From an uncultured Pedosphaera sp. (GTDB taxonomy: Bacteria > Verrucomicrobiota > Verrucomicrobiia > Limisphaerales > Pedosphaeraceae), in assembly GCA_903918755.1 (NCBI GenBank), contig CAIXFN010000056.1, positions 62,001 to 126,000 of the forward strand: a stretch of 64,000 bases of DNA. Reading direction: 5' to 3'. The notes under the pieces were generated by a model, which saw only the letters and a list, made by a program, of their open reading frames with translations, was not told where the DNA came from and did no database searches. Below, piece by piece: positions 8,647-16,876 of this stretch (position 1 is its first letter; each line of letters begins with the position of its first letter). A program made the translations under genes and the position numbers.

Positions 8647-9205
8647 TTTCGCCATCATCCTGGATGCTTGCGTGCTGGCCAATGCAGGCGTGTGCGACCT
8701 TTATCTGCGGCTGGCAGAAGCGCCCCGCCTGTATCTGCCCCGCTGGTCGGCAAAGATTTTGGATGAGGTCAAACGCACGCAAATCACGAAACTGAAGCGG
8801 CCATACCCCGAGGAATTGGCGGATTACTGGCGGGAGGAGGTTACAGCGGCGTTTCCGGAAGCCATCATCGAGGGGTTTGAGCACATACTTCCGGTGTTGA
8901 AGAACAGCGAGAAAGATCGTCATGTGCTCGCCGCGGCGATCCAGGGCGGTGTATCGGTGATTATCACTTTCAATTTGAAAGATTTTCCCGAGGCCACGCT
9001 CCAGCCCTGGAAGGTTGTAGCAGTGCACCCGCAGGATTACTTGCTGACGCTCTATTCGATGAATCCCGGCGTGGTGCTGACCAAGGTGGCCGAGATCGCC
9101 ACTGCCCGGGGTCAAGAAATGCAGGACGTGCTCATCCACTTGGGCAAGAGCTTGCCAACATTCTCCAGGCGTCTGCTACAGGATTCCGGCAGGGAATTCT
9201 CCTAA
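8636..9205 (+). CDS. PIN-domain toxin (putative ribonuclease)
   Basis: A 189-residue PIN-fold protein. The first conserved acidic residue is in AIILDACVLAN (Asp about 10). Later acidic positions are in WSAKILDEVKRT, EKDRHVLAAAI and ITFNLKDFPE, as expected for a metal-dependent RNase active site. The C-terminal 60 residues (GVVLTKVAEIATARG onwards) resemble the extra helical segment of this PIN subgroup. Translation begins at an ATG inside the end of the antitoxin gene. The pair is a probable type II toxin-antitoxin system; the RNA target cannot be read from the sequence. Confidence 0.82.
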   Translation: MQADFAIILDACVLANAGVCDLYLRLAEAPRLYLPRWSAKILDEVKRTQITKLKRPYPEELADYWREEVTAAFPEAIIEGFEHILPVLKNSEKDRHVLAAAIQGGVSVIITFNLKDFPEATLQPWKVVAVHPQDYLLTLYSMNPGVVLTKVAEIATARGQEMQDVLIHLGKSLPTFSRRLLQDSGREFS

Positions 9206-9723
9206 ACTCCGAACCCGCCCACGGAAACCGCCTGGGATGGCCTAGAAACGCTGATCATGGGCGAGTTCGGCGCGGGTTTTGCCGTGGAAAGCGGCTGGAC
9301 GGGGGCAAAGTCAGGCGTTCCGACGGTTGGGCTTCGGAATTTGGGCGCGGCGCGAACGGGGCCGCCGGCGGGCGCGAATTGAGGGCGGAGCGCGAAGCGA
9401 TAACCGGCGGGAGCGAGCGGAGCGGCCGAGGGTCGTTTCCCACCGAGCCGCCAGGCGATAGTTTCCGGAGGGGGATCCAATTAATGGTCGGCGGAGGCCA
9501 CATCCTCGCGAGCCAGATCGCGACAAAGATCAGCTGGGCGTCCGAAACCTGATTTTCGCCCCACCGGGAGCCATGGAGGGGCGGAATGGGGGACGACCAA
9601 GTGTGAAAGGCGCCGAGTTCAGGGGGATGGACCCGGGGAGCCACACCGCCGATCCCAGCCAACCCGCGGCCGTCAGATTAAAGGACGCGCCCCACCGTCC
9701 CTTGCTTGACACCACCAGACACC

Positions 9724-9876
9724 CGGTTGCCACGGCACTGGCAACCGCAAAGGAAACCAGCAAGCGGGAGTTTCAGCGCAAACGCGGATGGAATTTAGAT
9801 GAAAAGGGGCAAATCGGGCCTCAAACGGGGCCGAAATTCACCAACTAGCCTCCAAAGCGGTTGCCAGCGGTTGCCA
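9724..9876. repeat. Four copies of CGGTTGCCA, one inverted
   Basis: CGGTTGCCA is found at 9724-9732, 9858-9866 and 9868-9876 on the plus strand, and inverted at 9739-9747. The first and inverted copies form a perfect 9-bp hairpin with a 6-nt loop; the last two are tandem with a 10-bp period (one turn of DNA). This arrangement resembles protein-binding iterons or operators. The function is unknown. Confidence 0.6.
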
Positions 9877-9944
9877 CTAAACACCCTTTTTGACCGTATT
9901 CGCTCCCTTTCCTTCGCATTGCTGGGAGGAAGGGGAAAACGCAC

Positions 9945-9973
9945 AAAACCCTTGATTTTATTGGGTTTTTTTT
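9945..9973 (+). terminator. Rho-independent terminator-like hairpin
   Basis: AAAACCC (9945-9951) pairs with GGGTTTT (9963-9969) around an 11-nt loop, and the right arm runs into a total of eight T residues (9966-9973). On the other strand it lies 12 bp past the 3' end of tRNA-Lys and also ends in T residues, so it may serve both directions. Confidence 0.5.
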
Positions 9974-9984
9974 GATGAATCAAG

Positions 9985-10060
9985 TGGTGGGTTGGCAGGG
10001 ACTCGAACCCTGGACCAATGCCTTAAAAGGGCACTGCTCTACCAACTGAGCTACCAACCC
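9985..10060 (-). tRNA. tRNA-Lys (anticodon UUU)
   Basis: Read on the minus strand, it starts with the acceptor arm GGGTTGG and a normal D arm (AGCTCAGTTGGTAGAGCA). The anticodon arm has the 7-nt loop CTTTTAA, giving anticodon UUU (lysine). The T arm contains GGTTCGAGTCCC. The acceptor closes with CCAACCC, discriminator A and an encoded CCA (9985-9987). All stems pair well. It is a single tRNA with no neighbouring tRNA genes. Confidence 0.96.
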
Positions 10061-10350
10061 ATCACGACTTGGGCCGCGAAAAGTAGCCGTGAATCGCGGG
10101 CGGTGCAAGGTCAATTTTTGGGTTTTTGCAATGCCGTGTGCCAGCGGGGAGCCTTTCCGGCCCCAGCAGGACTCCGGATCTCCGACCCGGGATTTGCGGA
10201 AACCGCGTTCTCAACTCCTCAAGTCAGCTGCTACAAGGGGAGAGAGTCGGAAAGGCAATGTCAGAGCCTCATTACTTCGGCTGCTACAATTACAAGGGCC
10301 TCCCCCATGGTTCGGATTGACCCTCGGGAAATTTTGGCCAACCTTAACCC

Positions 10351-13125
10351 ATGCGCACGACCAGCAAAGCGGAAACCAAAATTAAACTGCCCTCGGCTCA
10401 CGATTGGCGCACCACGGATGCGGACGAAATCAATAAGCGCCGGCAACGGGCCCGGGAGGAATCGTTCGCAATTCGCAATCTCACGCCGGAACACCCGCTC
10501 TTTTCCAATTTCACGGTCAAATCCGGCAGCGGCATCACCTATCGAATTGAAATCCGCGATTTGCATACCGGTCCGGCGGCCTGCGATTGCGTGGACTTTC
10601 GCACAAATGGCCTGGGGCTCTGCAAACACATCGAGGCCGTACGCATATATCTTCAGGCCCGGCACAAGAAATTGTTTAAGGCGGCACCCGCCAGCGGTTC
10701 GGTCCGGATCGAAATCACCGTGGATTCCGCCGCCAATACTTTGCAGTTGTCCCGCGGCTCCCAGCGCTTGCCCCGGGCGCTGGCGGAATGGTTTGGTCCC
10801 GACGGGAAGTTACTGGCCGATTCGCCGGAGGCCGCGCTTGCCGCGTTGGAACGGCTGCGCGACACCGAGTGCCCGCAGATCCGGTTGTCCCAGGAAATCG
10901 CCCCGTGGCTGGAAAATCGGCGGCGGGTGGCGGAGAGTCGCCAACTCCGGCACGAATATGAACTCAAGGTGCAGAGGGGGGAATGGCCGCCGCACGAAAC
11001 CACCGTTCCCCTGTTCCCCTATCAACGCGAGGGCATGTTACACCTGGCCTTCACGGAACGGGCCCTGCTGGCGGATGAAATGGGGCTCGGCAAAACCATC
11101 CAGGCCATCAGCGCCTGCGCCCTACTGCACCGACTGGGGCAGGCGCGCCGGGCGTTGATCGTCACCCCGGCCTCGCTCAAGACGGAATGGGAGGAACAGA
11201 TCCGGCGGTTTACCACGTTGAATTACCAACTGGTTTTCGGGCCCAAAGCCAAACGTCTCAAAGCCTACCAACAAACTCCGGCCACGCCCTTCTTCACGAT
11301 TGTCAATTACGAGCAAATGGTGGGCGACGCCCTCGATGTCAATGCGCGGCTGGCGCCGGACATTGTGGTGCTGGACGAGGCCCAGCGCATCAAGAACTGG
11401 AGCACCAAAACCGCCCAGGCCGTCAAACGGCTGCGCAGCCGGTATGCCTTTGTCCTCACGGGAACCCCCATTGAGAACCGGATCGACGAATTGCATTCAC
11501 TGATGGACTTCCTCAACCCGGCGGTGCTGGGACCGCTGTTCCGGTTCAACCGGGACTTTTACGAATTGGACGAGCGGGGTCGCCCGGTGGGTTGCCGCAA
11601 CCTGGATGTGCTGCACGAACGCATTCGTCCTTTCCTGCTCCGCCGTCGCAAGGCGGACGTGGAAACCGAACTACCGGAGCGCACGGACCACAATCTGTTC
11701 GTCCCGCTCAGTCCGCCCCAAAAGCGGGAGTATGCCGAGCACGAAGCCCAGGTCAGCCGGCTGGCCAACGCCGCCCGGCGCCGTCCGCTCACCAAACAGG
11801 AGCAGGAAAAACTCCAGCGGGAACTCGCCATGATGCGGATGATTTGCGATACCAATTTCATTCTGGATCCCGACGACCGGACCTGCCCGAAACTGGCGGA
11901 ACTGGAAAAGCTGCTGGAGGAATGCGCTGCCAACGACGCCAAGGTGATCATCTTTTCCGAGTGGGAACGCATGCTCGTGCTGGTGCGCGAACTCTGCCAG
12001 AAGCTGGGGCTGGGCTACGGCTGGCACACGGGCAGCATGCCGCAACTGCGGCGGCGCGCCGAGATCAATGCCTTCAAGAACGATCCGGCCTGCCGGGTCT
12101 TCCTCAGCACGGACTGCGGCGCCACCGGCCTCAATCTGCAAAATGCGAGCGTGGTCATCAATTGTGATCTGCCCTGGAATCCCGCCAAGTTGGAGCAGCG
12201 GATCGCCCGCGCCTGGCGCAAAAACCAGACCAAACCGGTGACGGTCTTCAATCTCATCTCCGAAAACTGCCTCGAACACCGCATGCTCGAAACCCTGGCC
12301 TTGAAACAAAGCATGGCGCAGAGCGTGCTGGACCTGGCGGGGAAGGTGAAGGAGATCAAAATCCGCAGCGGGCGGCAGGCGTTTGTCGAACGGCTTAATC
12401 AGCTCATAACCCCCACCCCACCAGCGGCCGGTACGGCGGCCGCCCCCGATCCCGGCAAAAAGCGCCTACTTCCGTCTGATCCAGCCGAAGCCTTTGCGGT
12501 GCAGGCGGCGGAACGCATGAATGCCGCGCTGGTGCGCTGCGAGGAACGCTACCCCGAAGGGCAGCCTCATTCCGTTCTGTTCGTGATCGTGGAGCGCGAC
12601 GCGCAGCAGTGGCGCGAGACCCTAAAAACTCTTCATACCGAAACCTGCGGCCCAGGCAAAAGCGATCCCCTCGCCCCGGTGCAACTGGAAGTCATCGACC
12701 GCGCCACGGATGAGGCGATCCAGCGCCTGATCGCCGCCGGGTTGATCCACCGAACCACCCGGGCTACCCGGCCGCTGTTCCCTGCCGAACCGGTCGTGGC
12801 GGTCGCCCCGCTCACTGCGACGGAATTGGAGCAGTTGAAAGCGCAGCGCGAGCGCGCAGCGCGACAACTCAAACTTGCGCGCGTTCTCGGCGAAAGCGGC
12901 TTCGGCGACGAGGCACGCACGCCATTGCTGGCGGCAGTGCACGTGCTGGGGGTTGCGTTGGCGCTGGAACACCGTTTGCCTGCGCCGGGGGACGCGGCAG
13001 CGGCCCTGCAAGCGCCGCTAGGCCAGTGGTGGGCCGCCGGCCTTCCCGTGTTGAAGGCGTATCAGCAGGATCCGGCGGCGGATTGGAAGCCAGCGTTGGA
13101 GGTGTTGGCCAGACAGGTTGGGTGA
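10351..13125 (+). CDS. Snf2-family DNA translocase with SWIM-like zinc motif
   Basis: A 924-residue Snf2/SWI2 ATPase. A SWIM-like C-x-C...C-x-H motif lies at about residues 78-93 (CDC...LCKH), followed by a linker. The DEXX ATPase core has LLADEMGLGKTIQAI, a DEAQ box (VVLDEAQRIKNW) and LTGTPIENR. The helicase-C domain has VIIFSEWERM, FLSTDCGATGLNLQ and QRIARAWRKNQ. About 250 residues follow that are Ala/Arg-rich and helical, and the last part might be a HEPN-like bundle. Bacterial members with SWIM motifs are thought to remodel protein-nucleic acid complexes; the target is unknown. The start is the ATG at 10351; no operon partner is adjacent. Confidence 0.9.
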   Translation: MRTTSKAETKIKLPSAHDWRTTDADEINKRRQRAREESFAIRNLTPEHPLFSNFTVKSGSGITYRIEIRDLHTGPAACDCVDFRTNGLGLCKHIEAVRIYLQARHKKLFKAAPASGSVRIEITVDSAANTLQLSRGSQRLPRALAEWFGPDGKLLADSPEAALAALERLRDTECPQIRLSQEIAPWLENRRRVAESRQLRHEYELKVQRGEWPPHETTVPLFPYQREGMLHLAFTERALLADEMGLGKTIQAISACALLHRLGQARRALIVTPASLKTEWEEQIRRFTTLNYQLVFGPKAKRLKAYQQTPATPFFTIVNYEQMVGDALDVNARLAPDIVVLDEAQRIKNWSTKTAQAVKRLRSRYAFVLTGTPIENRIDELHSLMDFLNPAVLGPLFRFNRDFYELDERGRPVGCRNLDVLHERIRPFLLRRRKADVETELPERTDHNLFVPLSPPQKREYAEHEAQVSRLANAARRRPLTKQEQEKLQRELAMMRMICDTNFILDPDDRTCPKLAELEKLLEECAANDAKVIIFSEWERMLVLVRELCQKLGLGYGWHTGSMPQLRRRAEINAFKNDPACRVFLSTDCGATGLNLQNASVVINCDLPWNPAKLEQRIARAWRKNQTKPVTVFNLISENCLEHRMLETLALKQSMAQSVLDLAGKVKEIKIRSGRQAFVERLNQLITPTPPAAGTAAAPDPGKKRLLPSDPAEAFAVQAAERMNAALVRCEERYPEGQPHSVLFVIVERDAQQWRETLKTLHTETCGPGKSDPLAPVQLEVIDRATDEAIQRLIAAGLIHRTTRATRPLFPAEPVVAVAPLTATELEQLKAQRERAARQLKLARVLGESGFGDEARTPLLAAVHVLGVALALEHRLPAPGDAAAALQAPLGQWWAAGLPVLKAYQQDPAADWKPALEVLARQVG

Positions 13126-13171
13126 GGGTTGGGGGGGCGGGAGGATGGATGGATTTGAGAGGGAAACCTGA

Positions 13172-13185
13172 CCGCATGAATGCGG
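13172..13185. terminator. Short hairpin between convergent genes
   Basis: CCGCAT and ATGCGG arms (6 bp) with a GA loop lie between the Snf2 gene and the convergent DUF4337 gene. There is no T-run. This is only a weak candidate terminator. Confidence 0.25.
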
Positions 13186-13223
13186 AACTCCGAGCCGGGG
13201 AGGAACGACCTTCCAACGGTCGG

Positions 13224-13865
13224 TCAGAAGAGCCAGGCGGGCCAGTCCATGGCCACCTGGATCATTTTGAAGGTGGCCAGGCCGGCCAGGCCCATGGACA
13301 AATACCAGAGCCATTTCTTTTTGGTGACCAGGCAGATCGAGCCCATCGCGATGGAGATCTGGAAGATGGAAACCGCCAGGCCCATGCCGCCACCGCGCCG
13401 GCTCGATTGGTCGGCGGTTTCCCGGGCCTCATCGCGCAGGGCTTCCAAGGCAGTGGCTTCCTTGCGGGTGTCTTCCTTGGTATCGGTGTATTTCTTGATC
13501 TTGGCCTTGAATTTTTCCTCGCGCTCGGCGACTTGAGCGGGGGTGCCGTTGCCTTCCTTGACCACCACATCGTGCATGGTTTCGTAAAGGTTTTGCTTGA
13601 TGGAATTGGCCTGGAATTGGCTCCATTTGTCCGAGGCTTTCGCCTGATTGAAGGTGGATTTATTGAGTTCCACCAACGTGGTGCTGGAGTATTTGCCGCC
13701 GCGTTGGGTGGCGATGGCCGCGAGGACGGCGATCACCACGATCGACATGGAGGTGTATTTGGTCCAGGCCTCGCGCTTTTCCTTGTCCTTGGCGGCGGCG
13801 CGGTCGGCTTTCAACTCCGCGATGAACTCCTTCAGTTCAACGATTTCCTTCGAAAGATCTTCCAT
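13224..13865 (-). CDS. DUF4337 domain membrane protein
   Basis: A 213-residue protein of DUF4337 type. A charged N-terminal helix (EDLSKEIVELKEFIAELKADR) is followed by one membrane helix near residues 40-55, a long charged coiled region (about 60-155), and two closely spaced membrane helices near the C terminus (VSIFQISIAMGSICLV and WLWYLSMGLAGLATF). The function of DUF4337 is unknown; the layout suggests a scaffold or stator-like membrane protein. It is the first gene of a minus-strand run, with 68 bp to the rhodanese gene downstream of trxB in transcription order, so it may be independently terminated. Confidence 0.82.
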   Translation of the reverse strand: MEDLSKEIVELKEFIAELKADRAAAKDKEKREAWTKYTSMSIVVIAVLAAIATQRGGKYSSTTLVELNKSTFNQAKASDKWSQFQANSIKQNLYETMHDVVVKEGNGTPAQVAEREEKFKAKIKKYTDTKEDTRKEATALEALRDEARETADQSSRRGGGMGLAVSIFQISIAMGSICLVTKKKWLWYLSMGLAGLATFKMIQVAMDWPAWLF

Positions 13866-13933
13866 AGGGGGGAGAGAGTGTTCAGGTTGATTTCAGGGGC
13901 GACCAGGCAGATCAGCGGGGTGGCCCGGCCGGA

Positions 13934-14263
13934 TCAGTAACGTCGCCGGGAGGGGTCCACTTCGACGGACCAGGCATCGATGCCCCCAGTGAGGTTGCAG
14001 AGGCGGGTAAATCCAAGGGTCCGTAAAATCGCGATGGCGCGCTGGCTGCGCATGCCATGGTGGCAATAAACGACAATCTGCGCATCCTTCCACTCCGCGA
14101 GTTCGGCCGTAGCGCGGTCGGGGAGTTCGTTGAGCGGCAGCAACCGCGAATCCGGGAGGGCGACGAATTCGTGCTCCTCGGGCTGCCGGACATCCAGCAG
14201 CAGCGGGGGCGCGGGTTCGAGCAGGCGGCGGGCCAGATCAGGGGCGGAAATGGAGGATTCCAT
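13934..14263 (-). CDS. Rhodanese-like domain protein
   Basis: A single-domain rhodanese of 109 residues. It has the family opening PPLLLDVRQPEEHEF (near residues 19-33) and the active-site loop VVYCHHGMRSQRA with the catalytic Cys near 68. It ends in NLTGGIDAWSVEVDP, the standard C-terminal signature. Such proteins carry persulfide sulfur or sense thiols in the cytoplasm. It starts 12 bp after the trxB stop on the same strand and so is probably in one operon with thioredoxin reductase, consistent with thiol chemistry. Confidence 0.9.
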   Translation of the reverse strand: MESSISAPDLARRLLEPAPPLLLDVRQPEEHEFVALPDSRLLPLNELPDRATAELAEWKDAQIVVYCHHGMRSQRAIAILRTLGFTRLCNLTGGIDAWSVEVDPSRRRY

Positions 14264-14275
14264 GGGGGAGTCCGG

Positions 14276-15205
14276 CTATTCCAGGCGCGCTGCCAGGTAC
14301 CGTTCGGCGTCAATGGCCGCCGCACATCCCTGGCCGGCGGCGGTGATGGCCTGCCGGTAGACGTGGTCCGAGCAATCCCCGGCCACAAAGACGCCGGAAA
14401 TGTTGGTTTCCGTGCCGCGCACGGGAATGATGTAGCCGTTTTCGTCCATGTTGATCACGCCTTTGAAAATGGCGGTATTCGGTACGTGACCGATGGCGAC
14501 AAACAGGCCGGCGCAATCCAGGACGGATTCCTCATTGGTGAGGAGGTTTTTCACCTTCACGCCGGTGACCTTGTCCAAGGCGGGATCCAGCACCTCGGTG
14601 ACGGCGGAGTTCCAAATGGGCTTGATCTTCGGGTTGGCCAAAGTGCGCTCGGCCATGATGCGGGAGGCCCGGAGGGAATCCCGGCGATGGATGAGATAGA
14701 CCACGGAGGCAAAGCGCGTCAGATAGGTGGCTTCCTCACAAGCGGAATCCCCGCCGCCCACCACGACCAGCGGCTGGTTGCGGAACATGGGCAGCGCGCC
14801 GTCGCAGGTCGCGCAATAGGTGACGCCTTTCTTCTCCAAAAGCGCTTCGCTCGGAAGGCCCAGGTGACGGTGACCGGCGCCGCTCGCGATGATCAACGTC
14901 TCGGTCTCCAACCGTTCCCCATCCACGGTGAGGACAAGCGGTTGGCCCCCGAGGGCCACGGAGTCCACCGTACCAAATTGAACGCGGGCACCAAACCGCT
15001 CGGCCTGTTTTTGCAGGCGCATCATCAATTCGTAGCCATCGATGCCCTCGGGAAAACCGGGATAGTTTTCCACGATGCTGGTGGTGGTCAGGAGACCGCC
15101 CGGCTGCAAACCGGTGAGCACCAGCGGTTGCAGATTCGCGCGGGCGGTATAAAGGGCGGCGGTCAAACCTGCACAACCCGAGCCGATGATGACAACTTTT
15201 TCCAT
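14276..15205 (-). CDS. trxB: Thioredoxin-disulfide reductase
   Basis: FAD- and NADPH-dependent reductase of thioredoxin, 309 residues. The FAD-binding motif GSGCAGLTAALYTAR is at the N terminus. The redox-active dithiol CATC sits in VTYCATCDGALP near the middle, just before the NADPH-binding GGGDSACEEA. The C-terminal FAD motif VFVAGDCSDHVYRQAITAAGQGC is complete. The ATG at 15205 (MEKVVIIG) gives the normal N terminus. The upstream frame is open to 15286 but reads as unrelated sequence. The downstream rhodanese gene probably shares its transcript. Confidence 0.95.
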   Translation of the reverse strand: MEKVVIIGSGCAGLTAALYTARANLQPLVLTGLQPGGLLTTTSIVENYPGFPEGIDGYELMMRLQKQAERFGARVQFGTVDSVALGGQPLVLTVDGERLETETLIIASGAGHRHLGLPSEALLEKKGVTYCATCDGALPMFRNQPLVVVGGGDSACEEATYLTRFASVVYLIHRRDSLRASRIMAERTLANPKIKPIWNSAVTEVLDPALDKVTGVKVKNLLTNEESVLDCAGLFVAIGHVPNTAIFKGVINMDENGYIIPVRGTETNISGVFVAGDCSDHVYRQAITAAGQGCAAAIDAERYLAARLE

Positions 15206-15261
15206 TGAGGTCGGCAACATAGATTCAAGTGGCCGCGATGGCAAGTCCCGATGCGCACCGC

Positions 15262-16770
15262 TCAGGAGTAACCGAACACGCGGCAATACGGTTCCAAAAC
15301 CGGCAAAATCGGCGCCAGATGCCGCTCATAAGCGTGCCAACGGGCCACGGACCGGGAATATACGGGACGGGTGACATCCTGATAAGTGGGGGAATAGTTC
15401 TGTTTGCGGACGCTCGACTCATGGAACCGGGCCTGTTCGGCCTGCCAGGTCAACCCCAGGAACTCCGTCACCCGCCGGCCTTCCCGGGGCAAATCCGCCA
15501 CCAGGTCTTCATAGCGCGTCTCCAGCCACTGAAAGCCCTCCCACTCGCGGACGGCCAGCCAGATGTCCATGAGGTCGGCATAGTGTTTGGCCACGCGTTC
15601 CAGACTGAGGAAGTTCACATTGTCCGTGTTGAGCGGAATGTTCTGGAAGTAGCAACTGAGGGCCACATCCCGGGGATCGCGCAAGGCGATGAGCACCCGC
15701 AACTCCGGGAACAAACGCAGCCAGATGGGCAACCGGGCGGTGGGGGACGGGTTCTTGTCCACCAGCAGGCGGCCCGCCGCAGCCGGACCGGCCTCGTGGA
15801 GGAGCGCCGCGATATAGCCGGCGCGCAGTTGATTGACGCGCTCGCTGGAAAGCTTGGGGGATTGGTAGAAGGCCGGTTGCAGGATGTCCACAAAGGCGGT
15901 TGGTTCATCCAGGGCCGCCACCTGCGGGTGGGCATCCAGCACCCGTTCCAGGAGGGTGGTACCGCTGCGGGGATGACCGCCCAAAAAGACCAGCGGCGGG
16001 ATGGGCCGACGCTTTCGGGCCGGGAAAAACCGGTCCCAAGTCCGCAGGATGTCCCGGGGCAGCGACCGGGTGAACTGGCGCGCGGATTCCGCACCGTGAT
16101 CATACCCCCGGAGCAGAAAGTCCGTGTCGGTCAAATCGCGCACCAGTTGCTTGGCTTCCGCCAAGAGCACCATGGCCTCTTCAAACCGGCCGGTCTGGTC
16201 CAGCAACTGGGCCAGTTCATAGCGGCAGGAGTAACGAACGAAGGGATGGGCAGGGTCGGCGGCAAGCAAATCCCGGAGTTGACGCTCCGCCGATTCCAGG
16301 GCCCCCTCCCGGCGGTCGAGGACCGCGAGCAAATAAAGGGCCTGTTCCTCCCGGGGATCAATGGCCAGGCACTCCGCCACGGCCGCGCGGGCCTCGGCCA
16401 GGAGGTGATTGCGCTCCAGCACCACCGCGAGGCTCACCCGGGGATTGATGGCCCGGGGATCCGCCAGGGCCGCCCGCCCAAAACAGGCCCGGGCCTTGAC
16501 CGGTTGCCGCAGCGCCTGATAGCGATGCCCGATCATGGTGATCAACTCGGTGTTACGTGATTCCAGGCTCATGGCCTGTTCCCAGGCCCGATCCACCAGT
16601 TCGAACTGGCGCAGGCCGGCCGCGGCGGCACCATATTCAAACCATACGGCACCGGCGGCGGGGAATTCCCGCGTCAGTTTTTCATAAAGCAGGAGGGCGC
16701 CGGCAAAATCATTGGCTGCCAGCATTTCCCGAGCAGCCGTCAGCCGGGGGGGAAGATTGAGGGAACTCAT
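15262..16770 (-). CDS. TPR-repeat sulfotransferase
   Basis: A 502-residue protein. The N-terminal 230 residues are TPR-like helical repeats (ANDFAGALLLYEKLTREFP, ALADPRAINPRVSLAVVLE). A sulfotransferase domain (Sulfotransfer_3 type) follows, with the PAPS 5'-phosphosulfate loop GGHPRSGTTLLERVL near residues 265-280 and the 3'-phosphate motif RDPRDVALSCY near residue 375. Related proteins sulfate proteins or surface glycans using PAPS; the substrate is not evident. The ATG at 16770 starts the TPR region directly. A strong terminator for the upstream LamG gene lies 17-49 bp before the start, so it is separately transcribed. Confidence 0.85.
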   Translation of the reverse strand: MSSLNLPPRLTAAREMLAANDFAGALLLYEKLTREFPAAGAVWFEYGAAAAGLRQFELVDRAWEQAMSLESRNTELITMIGHRYQALRQPVKARACFGRAALADPRAINPRVSLAVVLERNHLLAEARAAVAECLAIDPREEQALYLLAVLDRREGALESAERQLRDLLAADPAHPFVRYSCRYELAQLLDQTGRFEEAMVLLAEAKQLVRDLTDTDFLLRGYDHGAESARQFTRSLPRDILRTWDRFFPARKRRPIPPLVFLGGHPRSGTTLLERVLDAHPQVAALDEPTAFVDILQPAFYQSPKLSSERVNQLRAGYIAALLHEAGPAAAGRLLVDKNPSPTARLPIWLRLFPELRVLIALRDPRDVALSCYFQNIPLNTDNVNFLSLERVAKHYADLMDIWLAVREWEGFQWLETRYEDLVADLPREGRRVTEFLGLTWQAEQARFHESSVRKQNYSPTYQDVTRPVYSRSVARWHAYERHLAPILPVLEPYCRVFGYS

Positions 16771-16786
16771 GAGGGCGATAATTCCG

Positions 16787-16819
16787 AAAAAAGGGCGCGT
16801 CCCCTGATGGAACGCGCCC
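16787..16819 (-). terminator. Rho-independent terminator of the LamG protein gene
   Basis: On the minus strand GGGCGCGT (from 16819) pairs with ACGCGCCC after an 11-nt loop, then TTTTTT (16792-16787). A classic intrinsic terminator 57 bp after the stop of the 671-residue gene. Confidence 0.8.
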
Positions 16820-16876
16820 CAAGTCATGGGCCGATGGCCTCCCGCACTCCGCCGCGGTCAGGCAATTCCGGGCAAC

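Larger units (their letters stand above)
9206..9984. other. Gene-free stretch between the toxin gene and tRNA-Lys
   Basis: No convincing gene was found. Short minus-strand frames near 9255-9763 contain two hydrophobic stretches that could be the decayed remains of a membrane protein, but they lie in different frames and have no recognisable family. The right half holds a 9-bp repeated motif (9724-9876), and a hairpin with a T-run lies near the end. Confidence 0.5.

Noticed and set aside
9985-10060. Integration site duplicated from tRNA-Lys
   Set aside because: I looked for a second copy of the tRNA 3' segment elsewhere in the window and saw none, so an attachment site is not claimed.
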